Assembly: GCA_012728095.1 (NCBI GenBank)
Contig: JAAYFU010000076.1
Coordinates: forward strand, 1-34,427
Direction: 5' to 3'
Source of the DNA: Clostridiaceae bacterium
GTDB lineage: Bacteria; Bacillota; Clostridia; DSM-8532
DNA: 34,427 nt
Below are positions 1 through 8,038 of this stretch, in pieces. Each line of letters starts with the position of its first letter. Position 1 is the first letter of the stretch. The position numbers were made by a program, and so were the translations under genes. The notes beneath the pieces were generated by a model that had not been told where the DNA came from, made no database searches, and worked only from the letters and a program-made list of their open reading frames with translations.

Positions 1-18
1 AAATTAAATAGAAAAAAT

Positions 19-136
19 TTTCGGTGACTATAACAGAGAGGATCCACCTGTTCCCATCCCGAACACAGAAGTTAAGCTCTCTAGTGCCGACGATACTTGG
101 CTGGAAACGGCCCGGGAAAATAGGTCGTCGCCGAAA
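19..136 (+). rRNA. rrf: 5S ribosomal RNA
   Basis: The sequence carries the conserved 5S core (CCACCTGTTCCCATCCCGAA, then GAAGTTAAGCTCT) and a closing terminal stem, in which TTTCGGTGAC near position 19 pairs with GTCGCCGAAA ending near 136. Length is about 118 nt, normal for bacterial 5S. The tRNA-Asn begins only a few bases later, so this is the distal end of an rRNA operon; the 16S and 23S genes would lie before the window. The exact ends are uncertain by a few bases. Confidence 0.93.
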
Positions 137-143
137 TTTTTAT

Positions 144-219
144 TCCTCAATAGCTCAGTCGGTAGAGCATGCGGCTGTTAACCGCAGGGTCGTTGGTTCG
201 AGTCCAACTTGGGGAGCCA
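144..219 (+). tRNA. tRNA-Asn (anticodon GTT)
   Basis: A complete cloverleaf can be drawn. The acceptor stem pairs TCCTCAA (144-150) with TTGGGGA (209-215). The anticodon arm is TGCGG/CCGCA around the loop CTGTTAA with anticodon GTT at 177-179, and the T arm contains GGTTCGAGTCC. The CCA end is encoded (217-219). It follows the 5S gene and is probably co-transcribed with the rRNA operon. Confidence 0.95.
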
Positions 220-221
220 GA

Positions 222-256
222 AAATACGCTGCATCAGTGATGCGGCGTATTTTTTG
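222..256 (+). terminator. Rho-independent terminator of the rRNA/tRNA operon
   Basis: AATACGC-T-GCATCA pairs with TGATGC-G-GCGTATT, about 14 pairs with one G-U, around a very short loop, and is followed by a T run. It begins three bases after the tRNA CCA end. Confidence 0.85.
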
Positions 257-265
257 TTGTTTGCG

Positions 266-288
266 AAGTGCGGAATGCACTTTTTTTA
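266..288 (+). terminator. Second, tandem terminator
   Basis: AAGTGC (266-271) pairs with GCACTT (277-282) around a 5-nt loop and is followed directly by a run of T. It lies ten bases after the first hairpin, so the rRNA operon seems to end in a double terminator. Confidence 0.75.
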
Positions 289-464
289 TACTTAATTAAT
301 TTCAGCATTTACTTGAAACAAGAAAGACCATCGGGTATGGAAAAATATAACTATTATCGTTATTATTAGATATATACAACAGAGTTAAAATTTACCGAAA
401 ATCATATAATAAGCATATGAAATGCTTAGACATTAAAGCTTGAATGTTCAGGAGGATGTTTGAT

Positions 465-1413
465 ATGAATCTTTGTATAAAAAAATACATATCAGTACTT
501 TTATGTTTCATTTTTTTTATTTCTTTTACAGGATGCGGTTCTGACACAGCCTATGAGGAAGAAACCAGGAAAAGGCCGAAATCGGAGAAAACTGAAAAAA
601 TACGCGATTCGGAACGCGGTTTTTCAGATTATAAAAAAATAGTCATAAGCGGCCGTGAACTTTACGATAATGAATACTATGTAAAACAAAAAAAGGCAGC
701 GAATACTTGATGATTAATGCGGAAGCTTTTGAAGCTGCTTTTAAAATCCCATATCTCCCATATACCTATGCCAATGTTGAATGGCATAATAACGGATCGA
801 TACGAATTTTTTGGAACGACAAGGGCGATGATATATTTCTGAATATTGATTTAAAAGAAGGTTCCACAAATGCTGTTATCAACGGCAAAGAATACGATAT
901 GGGTATTGCTCCTGATTTTAAGAATGATACAGTTTTTATTCCGGGAATTTTTTCATAAAGCTCCTCAAGATGGAAAACAAATATGACAGAAAACTGGATA
1001 TCTTGTTCGTTGACCGCATCGAAGATTTTCCAAAGGATATCCTGGTTGGAACATGGTCGGATAACAATACCAACTTGTTTGTCCGCTTTAAAGATCCTAT
1101 AACCGGGATGGTTGGAGCCCCCTCTTTTGCCGAGGCATATAACTTTCGTAAGGACGGCACTTACCGTCTGATTATGATTAGTACAGGGGGATTTACGGAT
1201 ACCTTTCTTTACCTGGAAGGAAAATATGTAATACACGGAAATACCATCATCTTCTACGATGTAAGGGAAACCCTTTATCAAGGTGAGCCTATAAAACTCG
1301 TACATCAGAATAAGCGTCTGGATTATGAGCAGTACCAATATATACATGATTATTATCCTGGCCCGGATGAAGAGGCGATAAAGCTGACCTTCAGGCTAAC
1401 CAGGATTGAATAA
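465..1413 (+). pseudogene. Frameshifted lipoprotein with copper amine oxidase-like N-terminal domain
   Basis: Three consecutive open frames form one protein when two single-base changes are allowed. Frame one (from ATG 465, after AGGAGG at 450-455) gives a lipoprotein signal with lipobox FTGC and ends with ISGRELYDNEYYVKQKK. The chain continues in another frame as GSEYLMINAEAF...VEWH, the usual course of a copper amine oxidase-like N-terminal (stalk) domain (PF07833-like). It shifts again near 950 into a roughly 150-residue C-terminal part that includes ILVGTWSDNN and resembles lipocalin-like or fatty-acid-binding-like stress domains; that last match is weak. The breaks lie in an A7 run (688-694) and a T6 run (948-953); one extra base in each restores a single reading frame. 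It may be a true pseudogene, homopolymer sequencing errors, or slippage-controlled expression. Confidence 0.75.
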
Positions 1414-1499
1414 GAGTTTATTTAATCATAAATTCTTTTAATATCACATTATAAATCGGACCGAATTAATGTCTGATTCTTATATTCTTAATTATAACA

Positions 1500-1534
1500 G
1501 GTTTTACGGTTTATAACCGTAAAACCCTTCTTTT
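1500..1534 (+). terminator. Rho-independent terminator
   Basis: A perfect 12-bp stem, GGTTTTACGGTT (1500-1511) with AACCGTAAAACC (1515-1526), has a 3-nt loop and is followed by CTTCTTTT. It closes the frameshifted lipoprotein unit. Confidence 0.85.
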
Positions 1535-1650
1535 AAAATTGTTATGTCATATTTTGTATTTAAATGAATGTTGTAAACCCTCAAAAAGTCTGGTAAATTG
1601 AAATATGTCGTTATACATCAAATATGCGGGCACATAGAAAGGAATATAAC

Positions 1651-2901
1651 ATGAAAAAAAAAATCTCACGGATAACAGCCATAATTGTTGCATTACTGAT
1701 TTTTGTCTCATGCTCGGCAAATAGTCCAAATAATACAAATCCCCCGGATAATACGGTTCCGGGTCCTTCTTCCGATGCAACAATATCGCCTTCCCCGGAA
1801 GAGTCTGCCACACCGGTACCAACACCTTCGCCAACTCCTACACCGACGCCTACACCTACACCTGCTCCTAAAGAGCCTGTGAAGGTCAAGGCTTTATATT
1901 TAACCGGGAGTACTGTGGCCAAAAGTATAGATCATTATATAGATCTGGTAAACAGAACTGAATTGAATTCCCTGGTAATTGATATAAAAGAGAACGGATA
2001 TATAAATTATGAATCCCAGATACCATTGGCACAGGAATTATCACTGTACAAAAAGGTTTATGATGTCAAAGAGGTATTAAAAAAGTGCCATGATAACAAT
2101 ATTTATGTAATAGGGCGTATTGTTGTATTCAGAGACAACGGTCTTTCAAACCAAAAAACCGAATATGGAATTAAGAAACCAAATGGGAGTTTGTGGAAAG
2201 AAGGAAAAATGGGTTCATGGACAAACCCATACATAAAAGAGGTTTGCGACTACAATATCGAGATTGCAAAAGAAGCTGTGGAACTCGGTTTCGATGAAAT
2301 ACAGTTTGATTATGTGAGATTTCCTACTACCAAGGCTAACGAAGTTACCTACGGAGAAAATGTTCCTCCAAAATCAGAAGCTATTAACGAATTTTTAAGA
2401 AGGGCTGTAAATGAAATAAAGAAGGTTAAGGATGTACCTGTATCAGCCGACATTTTCGGAATAGTAATAGAAAGTGACAGGGATGGCAAGGCAATAGGCC
2501 AGTTATTCGACCAGATTGGCATGGATATCGACTATATTTCTCCCATGATTTACCCTTCCCACTATGCCAATGCTTCCGACGGAGTGTTTGGAAACGGAGT
2601 GGGGCAGACTATCAACGGTGTTCTTTTTACAGCCCCGGATCTTGAACCATATAATGTTGTCTATCAGGCTTTGTTAAAAACAAAATCAAGAATCAGTCAG
2701 GTCCCTGGTTACAAAGCCAAGGTGAGACCTTACCTGCAGGATTTTACCATCAGGATGAAAGAAGGCTATTATCAGGAATATGGCGCCAAACAGGTAAGAG
2801 AGCAGATCCAGGCAGTTTATGATGCAGGATACGAAGAATGGATACTGTGGGATGGCAGCAATACATATTCTGAAAGCGCATTATTGCCTGATAATCAGTA
2901 A
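1651..2901 (+). CDS. Lipoprotein with DUF4015 putative glycoside hydrolase domain
   Basis: The 416-residue protein begins with a basic, hydrophobic signal peptide ending in a lipobox-like IFVSC (Cys21), so it is probably lipid-anchored outside the membrane. Residues about 22-73 are a Pro/Thr/Ser linker with PTPTPTPTP repeats, typical of clostridial surface proteins. The rest matches the DUF4015 putative glycosyl hydrolase family (PF13200), a TIM-barrel type domain: VKVKALYLTGSTV opens the barrel and FDEIQFDYVRFPT is the family hallmark, with acidic residues at a likely active site. Substrate is unknown. I chose ATG 1651, with AGAAAGGA upstream, because an upstream ATG at 1624 would put charged residues before the signal peptide. 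It lies after a terminator and so is probably its own transcript. Confidence 0.85.
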   Translation: MKKKISRITAIIVALLIFVSCSANSPNNTNPPDNTVPGPSSDATISPSPEESATPVPTPSPTPTPTPTPTPAPKEPVKVKALYLTGSTVAKSIDHYIDLVNRTELNSLVIDIKENGYINYESQIPLAQELSLYKKVYDVKEVLKKCHDNNIYVIGRIVVFRDNGLSNQKTEYGIKKPNGSLWKEGKMGSWTNPYIKEVCDYNIEIAKEAVELGFDEIQFDYVRFPTTKANEVTYGENVPPKSEAINEFLRRAVNEIKKVKDVPVSADIFGIVIESDRDGKAIGQLFDQIGMDIDYISPMIYPSHYANASDGVFGNGVGQTINGVLFTAPDLEPYNVVYQALLKTKSRISQVPGYKAKVRPYLQDFTIRMKEGYYQEYGAKQVREQIQAVYDAGYEEWILWDGSNTYSESALLPDNQ

Positions 2902-2987
2902 TCATTTATTATATTTGATTATTGAAAAATAACAGAAAATATGATTATTTTTGTTGTAATATAAAAGTTTAATTAAAAAGGTCGGAT

Positions 2988-4136
2988 ATGATGGACGTAA
3001 TTATTAACACTTCGGAAAACTATAGACTTGACAGAGTAGAATCCTGCCTGGAGAAAATATTTGACGATATGGGCGGGATCGAAAAAATTATTAAACCCGG
3101 AATGCGAGTAGCCATTAAACCTAATCTTTTGATGGCAAAAAAGCCTGAGGATGCTGCTACAACCCATCCCTCGGTAGTTCATGCCGTAGTTAAGCTGGTG
3201 CAAAAAGCAGGCGGTATTGCTGTTATAGTTGAAAGCCCGGGCGGGCCTTACAATATTCCTCTGCTTAAGATGGTGTATTCCAAGACCGGGATAGAACAAG
3301 TAGCCGACGAAACAGGGGCCGAGCTGAATTATGATCTCAGGGTTGAAAAGCTCAATAATCCTGACGCTGAATACCTTAAATCTTTAAAAATACTGAAACC
3401 ATTATATGACGCAGATCTTATCATTAATGTGGCGAAGCTGAAAACGCATAGGTTTATGGTTTACTCAGGCGCGGTAAAGAATATGTTCGGATCTATCGCA
3501 GGGCTGGAAAAAACTGATTACCATTTAAGGATGAGTGATCAAGAGTCATTTGCAAATTGCCTTATCGATATATACCTGGCCACGAAACCGCGGGTTAATA
3601 TAATAGACGGTATTATTGCCATGGAAGGAGACGGGCCAAGCGCAGGAGTGCCTAAATATATTGGTTGTATCTTCGCATCCCGGGATGCCTTTGCATGCGA
3701 TTATGCGGCATTAAATGCAATAGGAGTTGATTATCGTAAGGTTCCGGTGATGAGAATAGCTGAAAAACGCGGTATTTTTAATAAGGATAATATAAACTTT
3801 CTTGGTGTCGATTTGGAAATTATTAAACCCGATAGCTTTGATGTACCGGCTCTTCATGATAAAAAAACCGGTTCAAGATTTGCTGCAATACGTTTTATTA
3901 GGAACAAATTCCGTCCCCAACCGGAAATTCTCCATGATAAATGTGTAAGATGCGGCAAATGCGTTGAGGTCTGTCCTCCAAAAGCAGCAACAAGGGATAA
4001 GGACAAGCAAATTGTTATTGATTATAAAAAATGCATCAGTTGCTTTTGCTGTCATGAGTTTTGCCCGGAGAAAGCCATAAAAATAAAAAGAAACACTTTG
4101 AGAAGATTCCTGGAATACAGACGTTTTAATTCATAA
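2988..4136 (+). CDS. DUF362 domain protein with C-terminal 2x[4Fe-4S] ferredoxin domain
   Basis: This 382-residue cytoplasmic protein has an N-terminal DUF362 region (about residues 1-300; RVAIKPNLLMAK, then NVAKLKTHRFMVYSGAVKN) and a C-terminal ferredoxin module. The module has two CxxCxxCxxxCP clusters: Cys319, 322, 325, 329 (CVRCGKCVEVCP) and Cys349, 352, 355, 359 (CISCFCCHEFCP). DUF362-ferredoxin fusions are common in anaerobes; their reaction is not established, though a redox role is likely. Two ATGs are adjacent (2988 and 2991) after AAAAAGGTCGG, and the choice between them is open. The gene stands 86 bases after the DUF4015 gene, with no strong terminator between. Confidence 0.88.
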   Translation: MMDVIINTSENYRLDRVESCLEKIFDDMGGIEKIIKPGMRVAIKPNLLMAKKPEDAATTHPSVVHAVVKLVQKAGGIAVIVESPGGPYNIPLLKMVYSKTGIEQVADETGAELNYDLRVEKLNNPDAEYLKSLKILKPLYDADLIINVAKLKTHRFMVYSGAVKNMFGSIAGLEKTDYHLRMSDQESFANCLIDIYLATKPRVNIIDGIIAMEGDGPSAGVPKYIGCIFASRDAFACDYAALNAIGVDYRKVPVMRIAEKRGIFNKDNINFLGVDLEIIKPDSFDVPALHDKKTGSRFAAIRFIRNKFRPQPEILHDKCVRCGKCVEVCPPKAATRDKDKQIVIDYKKCISCFCCHEFCPEKAIKIKRNTLRRFLEYRRFNS

Positions 4137-4213
4137 CATGTCATAATAAATGATTTATTATATTTATTATATTTATATTTTGGGTAAAATTCATAATAAT
4201 TAATAATTATTTG

Positions 4214-4243
4214 TTGTGACCAACATTTTTATGATAATATAAT
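4214..4243 (+). promoter_or_regulatory. Probable sigma-A promoter of cheX
   Basis: TTGTGA (4214-4219) and TATAAT (4238-4243) are 18 bases apart and stand 35 bases before the cheX start. The surrounding gap (4137-4277) is AT-rich and also holds a small perfect inverted repeat, TAATAAATGATTTATTA, near 4146. Confidence 0.55.
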
Positions 4244-4277
4244 TAACATAAAAGATAGACTCCTGGGGAGAGAATAC

Positions 4278-4748
4278 ATGAACGTAGAATACATAAATCC
4301 GTTTATTGAGGCAAGTCAGTCAGTTATAATGATGATGACTGGTGTAAAGCCGAGTTTGGGGAAGGTTTATATAAAAAACTCCTTTTTTCCAAGTGAAAAT
4401 ATCGCAGTTATTGTCGGATTGACAGGAAAAATCAGAGGACAGGTGATTATATCATTTTCAGAGAACTCGGCGTTAATGATTGCCTCCGCAATGATGGGCG
4501 GGATGCCGTTGACTGAATTGGATGAGATATCAAAAAGCGCAATATCGGAGCTCGCAAACATGATAATGGGCAACACTGCAACACTTTTAGCCGGCAGAAA
4601 TATTGGTATAGATATTACGCCTCCATCGCTTGTGATGGGAGAAAAACTTGTGATCACGCCTACTAATATGCAGACAATCAGTATTCCTTTGATTCTGAAT
4701 GGCGATAATACTATTGAAATAGATGTATCTTTGGAAGACAAGGAATAA
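4278..4748 (+). CDS. cheX: CheX-type CheY-P phosphatase
   Basis: The 156-residue protein has the CheX fold signature: an N-terminal NPFIEASQSVIMMMTG helix, a glycine-containing strand region (GLTGKIRGQVIISF), and the catalytic helix ISELANMIMGN with the ExxN dephosphorylation motif (Glu91, Asn94). CheX removes the phosphate from CheY-P in Thermotoga and Borrelia. There is no chemotaxis operon around it: trmL and pfk follow. Clostridial genomes often carry several stand-alone CheX-like proteins. The start is ATG 4278 after GGGGAGAG. Its natural partner could be the orphan receiver at 26185, but nothing in the sequence links them directly. Confidence 0.85.
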   Translation: MNVEYINPFIEASQSVIMMMTGVKPSLGKVYIKNSFFPSENIAVIVGLTGKIRGQVIISFSENSALMIASAMMGGMPLTELDEISKSAISELANMIMGNTATLLAGRNIGIDITPPSLVMGEKLVITPTNMQTISIPLILNGDNTIEIDVSLEDKE

Positions 4749-4780
4749 ATAACAACAGGTTTTCATTATGGGGTAATACC

Positions 4781-5278
4781 GTGAAAATAAATATTGTCTT
4801 GGTAGAGCCGGAAATACCTCAAAATACCGGTAACATTGCGCGAACATGCGCTGCTACTGGGGCCGCACTACATTTGGTGGGGCCCTTAGGATTTTCAATT
4901 GAAGACAGATATTTGAAAAGGGCAGGCCTTGACTATTGGAAATATGTAGATTTAAAATATTATAATAATCTCCGGGAATTTTTTGCTCTGAATGAAGGAG
5001 CCAATTTCATTTTTTGTACGACTAAAGCTCAAAAGTCTTATCATGAAATAAATTATGAACATAATTGTTTTCTCCTTTTTGGCAAAGAAACAAAAGGGCT
5101 GCCTGAGTCATTGCTGAAAGCGAATTACGAAAAATGCATACGTATTCCGATGCTGGATAATATACGTTCCTTGAACTTGTCCAATTCAGTGGCTATTATC
5201 CTTTATGAAGCACTGAGACAGAACGGTTTTGAGAATATGCAATTAAAAGGGCATCTTCATGGGACGGAAGAACCATAA
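4781..5278 (+). CDS. trmL: tRNA (cytidine/uridine-34 2'-O)-methyltransferase TrmL
   Basis: A 165-residue SPOUT-class methyltransferase that modifies the wobble nucleotide of tRNA-Leu isoacceptors. Family motifs are all present: INIVLVEPEIPQNTGNIART at the N-terminus, LLFGKETKGLP for the first SAM loop, and IRIPMLDNIRSLNLSNSVAI for the knotted C-terminal SAM site. The start is GTG at 4781, because the ATG upstream at 4768 is closed by a stop after one codon; the Shine-Dalgarno is weak. It follows cheX by 32 bases and may share its transcript. Confidence 0.92.
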   Translation: MKINIVLVEPEIPQNTGNIARTCAATGAALHLVGPLGFSIEDRYLKRAGLDYWKYVDLKYYNNLREFFALNEGANFIFCTTKAQKSYHEINYEHNCFLLFGKETKGLPESLLKANYEKCIRIPMLDNIRSLNLSNSVAIILYEALRQNGFENMQLKGHLHGTEEP

Positions 5279-5300
5279 AAAATTAAATTAAAAAATTAAA

Positions 5301-5348
5301 ATAATACGATATAATACGATGATAAACAAGAAGGGATAAACAAGAAGG
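5301..5348 (+). repeat. Two adjacent perfect tandem duplications in the pfk leader
   Basis: ATAATACGAT occurs twice back to back (5301-5310, 5311-5320), followed at once by GATAAACAAGAAGG twice back to back (5321-5334, 5335-5348). The junction of the first pair creates a perfect TATAAT (5310-5315) that neither copy contains alone. The second pair doubles the AAGAAGG purine tract; the last copy runs into GAAGGCAGG, the ribosome binding site for ATG 5360. Just before it, AAAAAATTAAA also occurs twice. Confidence 0.9.
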
Positions 5349-5359
5349 CAGGTTTTATA

Positions 5360-6448
5360 ATGAACGGACAAAGAAAAAGAATAGGGATATTGACTGGGGG
5401 AGGAGACTGCCCAGGCTTAAACTCTGTCATAAGAGCTATTGTTAAAACGGCTATTAATATTTACGGTTATGAAGTAATAGGGTTTAATGACGGGTATTTG
5501 GGATTAGTCAATAACCGTTTTAAGAAATTAACACTTACAGATGTTTCAGGACTTTTGGATAAAGGAGGAACCATTTTAGGTACCACAGACAGTTTTGATC
5601 CTTTTAATATGGTTGTAGATATAGATGGCGAAAAACAGGAAAGAGATATGAGCGACCGTATTATCTACAACTTAAAGATGCATGACATTGAAGGACTTAT
5701 CGTAATTGGAGGAATAAACACGATAACTACGGGATACAAACTGTCATTAATGGGTGTCAGGGTTATTGCTATTCCTAAAAATATTGACAATGACATCCCC
5801 GGAACAGATACCACAATAGGGTTTATTACGGCAGTAAACACCGCTACTGAGGCTCTTGATAAACTGCATTCGACGGCCGAATCCCATCACAGGTTAATGC
5901 TTTTGGAAGTAATGGGAAGGCGCGCAGGCTGGGTGGCCCTGGAATCGGGAATTGCAGGAGGCGCTGATATAATACTCATTCCGGAGATTCCTTATGACAT
6001 AAATAAAATAGCCAGAAAAATTTTAGAAAGAAAAAGAAACGGCAAAAATTTCAGTATCATTTGCGTTTCTGAAGGAGCAGTTCCGGCCGAAGGGACGGAG
6101 TTACCGGATATAATTTGTCCGGAACAAATTAAATCAGTGTATGGCGTAAGCTCCCAAATAGCTGCACAACTGGAAAAGCTCACACATCTCGAGACCCGTG
6201 TAACGGTGCTGGGATATTTGCAAAGAGGCGGCGAACCCTCGCCATCCGACAGGTTACTTTCAACCAGGCTTGGAGTTGAAGCCGTTAATATGGCCGCTGA
6301 AGGAAAATATAATAAAATGGCCGGAATAATAAATAATGAACTTTGTCCGATTGATTTGGAAAAAGTGGCAAATAAATGCAAGCATGTTCCTGTAGACGGA
6401 GAGCTTGTCAGGATTGCCAGAAATATGGGCGTCAGCTTTGGCGATTAG
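5360..6448 (+). CDS. 6-phosphofructokinase family protein with altered donor site
   Basis: At 362 residues this is a PfkA-family protein closest in pattern to the PPi/mixed-donor long group: TGGGDCPGLN (12-21), PKNIDND (139-145, with Asp143 at the catalytic-base position and Lys140 as in PPi-using enzymes), TAESHHR and MGRRAGW (185-191). The sugar-phosphate site therefore looks intact. The phosphoryl-donor site does not. The usual GGDG (ATP) or GGDD/GGED (PPi) motif reads GGIN (117-120), and the usual arginine after ILG(S/T) is replaced, TILGTTDSFDP (71-81). It may be a PfK paralogue with another donor or a regulatory, poorly active form, so I give no symbol. It is probably expressed from the duplicated leader upstream. 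Confidence 0.85.
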   Translation: MNGQRKRIGILTGGGDCPGLNSVIRAIVKTAINIYGYEVIGFNDGYLGLVNNRFKKLTLTDVSGLLDKGGTILGTTDSFDPFNMVVDIDGEKQERDMSDRIIYNLKMHDIEGLIVIGGINTITTGYKLSLMGVRVIAIPKNIDNDIPGTDTTIGFITAVNTATEALDKLHSTAESHHRLMLLEVMGRRAGWVALESGIAGGADIILIPEIPYDINKIARKILERKRNGKNFSIICVSEGAVPAEGTELPDIICPEQIKSVYGVSSQIAAQLEKLTHLETRVTVLGYLQRGGEPSPSDRLLSTRLGVEAVNMAAEGKYNKMAGIINNELCPIDLEKVANKCKHVPVDGELVRIARNMGVSFGD

Positions 6449-6472
6449 CAATATTGGAGGCATTACTTTTCT

Positions 6473-7387
6473 ATGGATGATTTTAAGGAAATTACGTTGG
6501 ATGATATGGAATTATTTACCGAAGCATTTAAAGAACTAAAGCCTATAGCGTCTGAATATACCTTTCCTTATCTCTATATGTGGAGAAGAGATTACAACTT
6601 CAGTTACACGGTTGTGGAAGACTATATATGTTTGATTTCCAGGTCAAAAGTATACCCTCCTTACAGTTTTTGTCCCATACCGGTCAAGGGAGTGGATGAT
6701 GAACAAAAATTCAGAAAAGCTATAAGATTCATTGAGAAGTATTTTGAAGAAAACGGAATGTCCCTGCGTTATGCAAGAGTCTGTGAAAGCTGTATTGATA
6801 AGCTGAAAGCGGTATATCAGGATAAAATTATAATCGAACCTCTCCCTCACACATATGACTATGTATATAATGCTTCGGATTTAATAAATCTTGCCGGCAG
6901 AAAATATAGCAGAAAGAGAAACCATATAAGCCAGTTTATGAGATTATACGGAGATTATGAATATGTGCCGGTTACAGAAGATAATTTGGACGAATGTAAA
7001 AGAATACTTGATAAATGGGCGGATCAAAACGAAATAAGCATAGCAGCCGAAAACAGTGAAAGATTCGCTTGCTATCAGCTTTTTGAAAACTGGAGCAGGT
7101 TTACTTCGTTAAAAGGCGCATTGATAAAAGTCGGGGGAAGTTTTGAAGCATTTACTATCGGCGAGCTTTTAAATCCTGAAACTGCTTTGATACACATTGA
7201 AAAAGCAAATACCGATTATCACGGTTTATATGCAATAATAAACAGGGATTTTTGCAGGAATGAATGGAGTAATGTAAAGTATATCAACCGTGAGGAGGAT
7301 TTAGGTATTGAGGGTTTGCGAAAATCTAAATTATCTTACAATCCGGCCTTCATGGTGAAGAAGTTTTTAGTGAAGGTTTCACATTGA
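6473..7387 (+). CDS. DUF2156 (phosphatidylglycerol lysyltransferase C-terminal-like) protein
   Basis: A 304-residue soluble protein of the DUF2156 family, which has a double GNAT-like fold as in the catalytic part of MprF. Recognisable parts are the N-terminal YTFPYLYMWRRDYNF, the central SRKRNHISQFMRLYG, and the C-terminal ALIHIEKANTDYHGLYAIIN...YINREEDLGIEGLRKSKLSY. It lacks MprF's membrane domain, so it is probably a cytosolic aminoacyl- or acyl-transfer protein; the substrate is unknown. The start is ATG 6473 with TTGGAGG 12 bases upstream, a slightly long spacing. It follows pfk by 24 bases and is probably co-transcribed. Confidence 0.85.
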   Translation: MDDFKEITLDDMELFTEAFKELKPIASEYTFPYLYMWRRDYNFSYTVVEDYICLISRSKVYPPYSFCPIPVKGVDDEQKFRKAIRFIEKYFEENGMSLRYARVCESCIDKLKAVYQDKIIIEPLPHTYDYVYNASDLINLAGRKYSRKRNHISQFMRLYGDYEYVPVTEDNLDECKRILDKWADQNEISIAAENSERFACYQLFENWSRFTSLKGALIKVGGSFEAFTIGELLNPETALIHIEKANTDYHGLYAIINRDFCRNEWSNVKYINREEDLGIEGLRKSKLSYNPAFMVKKFLVKVSH

Positions 7388-7430
7388 CATTGGTTTTTTA
7401 TTTCTATAGTATGAAAAATGGATGAATAAA

Positions 7431-7455
7431 GGGTTGGCTTTCCCCAGCCCGTTTT
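7431..7455 (+). terminator. Rho-independent terminator before the purine cluster
   Basis: GGGTTGG (7431-7437) pairs with CCAGCCC (7444-7450, one G-U) around a 6-nt loop, followed by GTTTTGTGTTT. It separates the DUF2156 gene from purE. The remaining leader (7456-7528) has no recognisable purine riboswitch or obvious PurBox. Confidence 0.7.
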
Positions 7456-7528
7456 GTGTTTACATTATTTTTGAATTGAGTAAAGTGTCAGTATCCAATT
7501 CTTAGAAACAAATTTTGGAGGTTATACA

Positions 7529-8035
7529 ATGGCAAAACAACCCAAAATTGCGATTGTTATGGGAAGTGATTCTGATTTTCCTGTGGTTGAGGGAAGCATT
7601 AAAATCCTTAAAGAATTTGGAGTGGATTATACTGTAAATATTTGTTCAGCCCACAGAACACCAGATAAAGCGGCAGAACTTGCAAGAAATGCTGAGAAAA
7701 ACGGTTATGACGTAATTATCGCGGCAGCGGGAAAAGCAGCGCATTTACCAGGGGTTTTGGCAGCTTACACGGTTCTTCCGGTTATCGGTTTGCCGATAAA
7801 ATCCTCTACGTTGGACGGACTTGATTCCCTTCTTTCTATTGTGCAAATGCCGGCCGGCATCCCGGTAGCGACGGTTGCCATTAACGGCAGTGAGAATGCG
7901 GCTCTTCTTGCCGTTCAGATTTTAGGAGGAGTATACCCCGAATTAAGGACAAAATTTCATGAATATAAAAACAAACTGGCAAAACAGGTTGAAATAAAGG
8001 ATCAAAAGCTTCAAGATGAATTGCGGGGTAAATAA
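7529..8035 (+). CDS. purE: 5-(carboxyamino)imidazole ribonucleotide mutase PurE
   Basis: The 168-residue protein has the PurE signature: VMGSDSDFPVVE at the N-terminus, CSAHRTPDKA with the catalytic histidine, and AAGKAAHLPGVLAA. It moves carboxylate on AIR (N5-CAIR to CAIR), step 6 of purine synthesis. A class I PurE normally needs PurK, which is not in this window, so PurK is either elsewhere or the enzyme relies on high CO2, as has been proposed for some anaerobes. It is the first gene of the pur cluster; purF begins three bases after it. The start is ATG 7529, after TTTTGGAGG. Confidence 0.95.
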   Translation: MAKQPKIAIVMGSDSDFPVVEGSIKILKEFGVDYTVNICSAHRTPDKAAELARNAEKNGYDVIIAAAGKAAHLPGVLAAYTVLPVIGLPIKSSTLDGLDSLLSIVQMPAGIPVATVAINGSENAALLAVQILGGVYPELRTKFHEYKNKLAKQVEIKDQKLQDELRGK

Positions 8036-8038
8036 CAC

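Noticed and set aside
24..299. A 91-codon open frame across the 5S rRNA and tRNA-Asn
   Set aside because: It lies entirely on RNA genes and terminators and has no ribosome binding site.
766..1347. A 193-codon open frame on the - strand opposite the frameshifted lipoprotein
   Set aside because: The + strand carries recognisable domain sequence through the same region; the - strand product resembles nothing and lacks a clear ribosome binding site.
1817..1870. Short repeated CCTACACC-like units as a CRISPR or minisatellite
   Set aside because: They encode a Pro-Thr linker in frame in a lipoprotein; no spacers are present.
1611..1922. A - strand frame rich in Gly-Val repeats
   Set aside because: It is the reverse of the Thr-Pro linker of the DUF4015 lipoprotein.
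4141..4165. Inverted repeat TAATAAATGATTTATTA as a terminator
   Set aside because: The stem is only A-T pairs and too weak to be called a terminator, though it lies after the DUF362 gene.
7456..7528. Purine riboswitch or PurBox before purE
   Set aside because: The leader is too short and lacks the conserved riboswitch core; no clear PurR site was seen.
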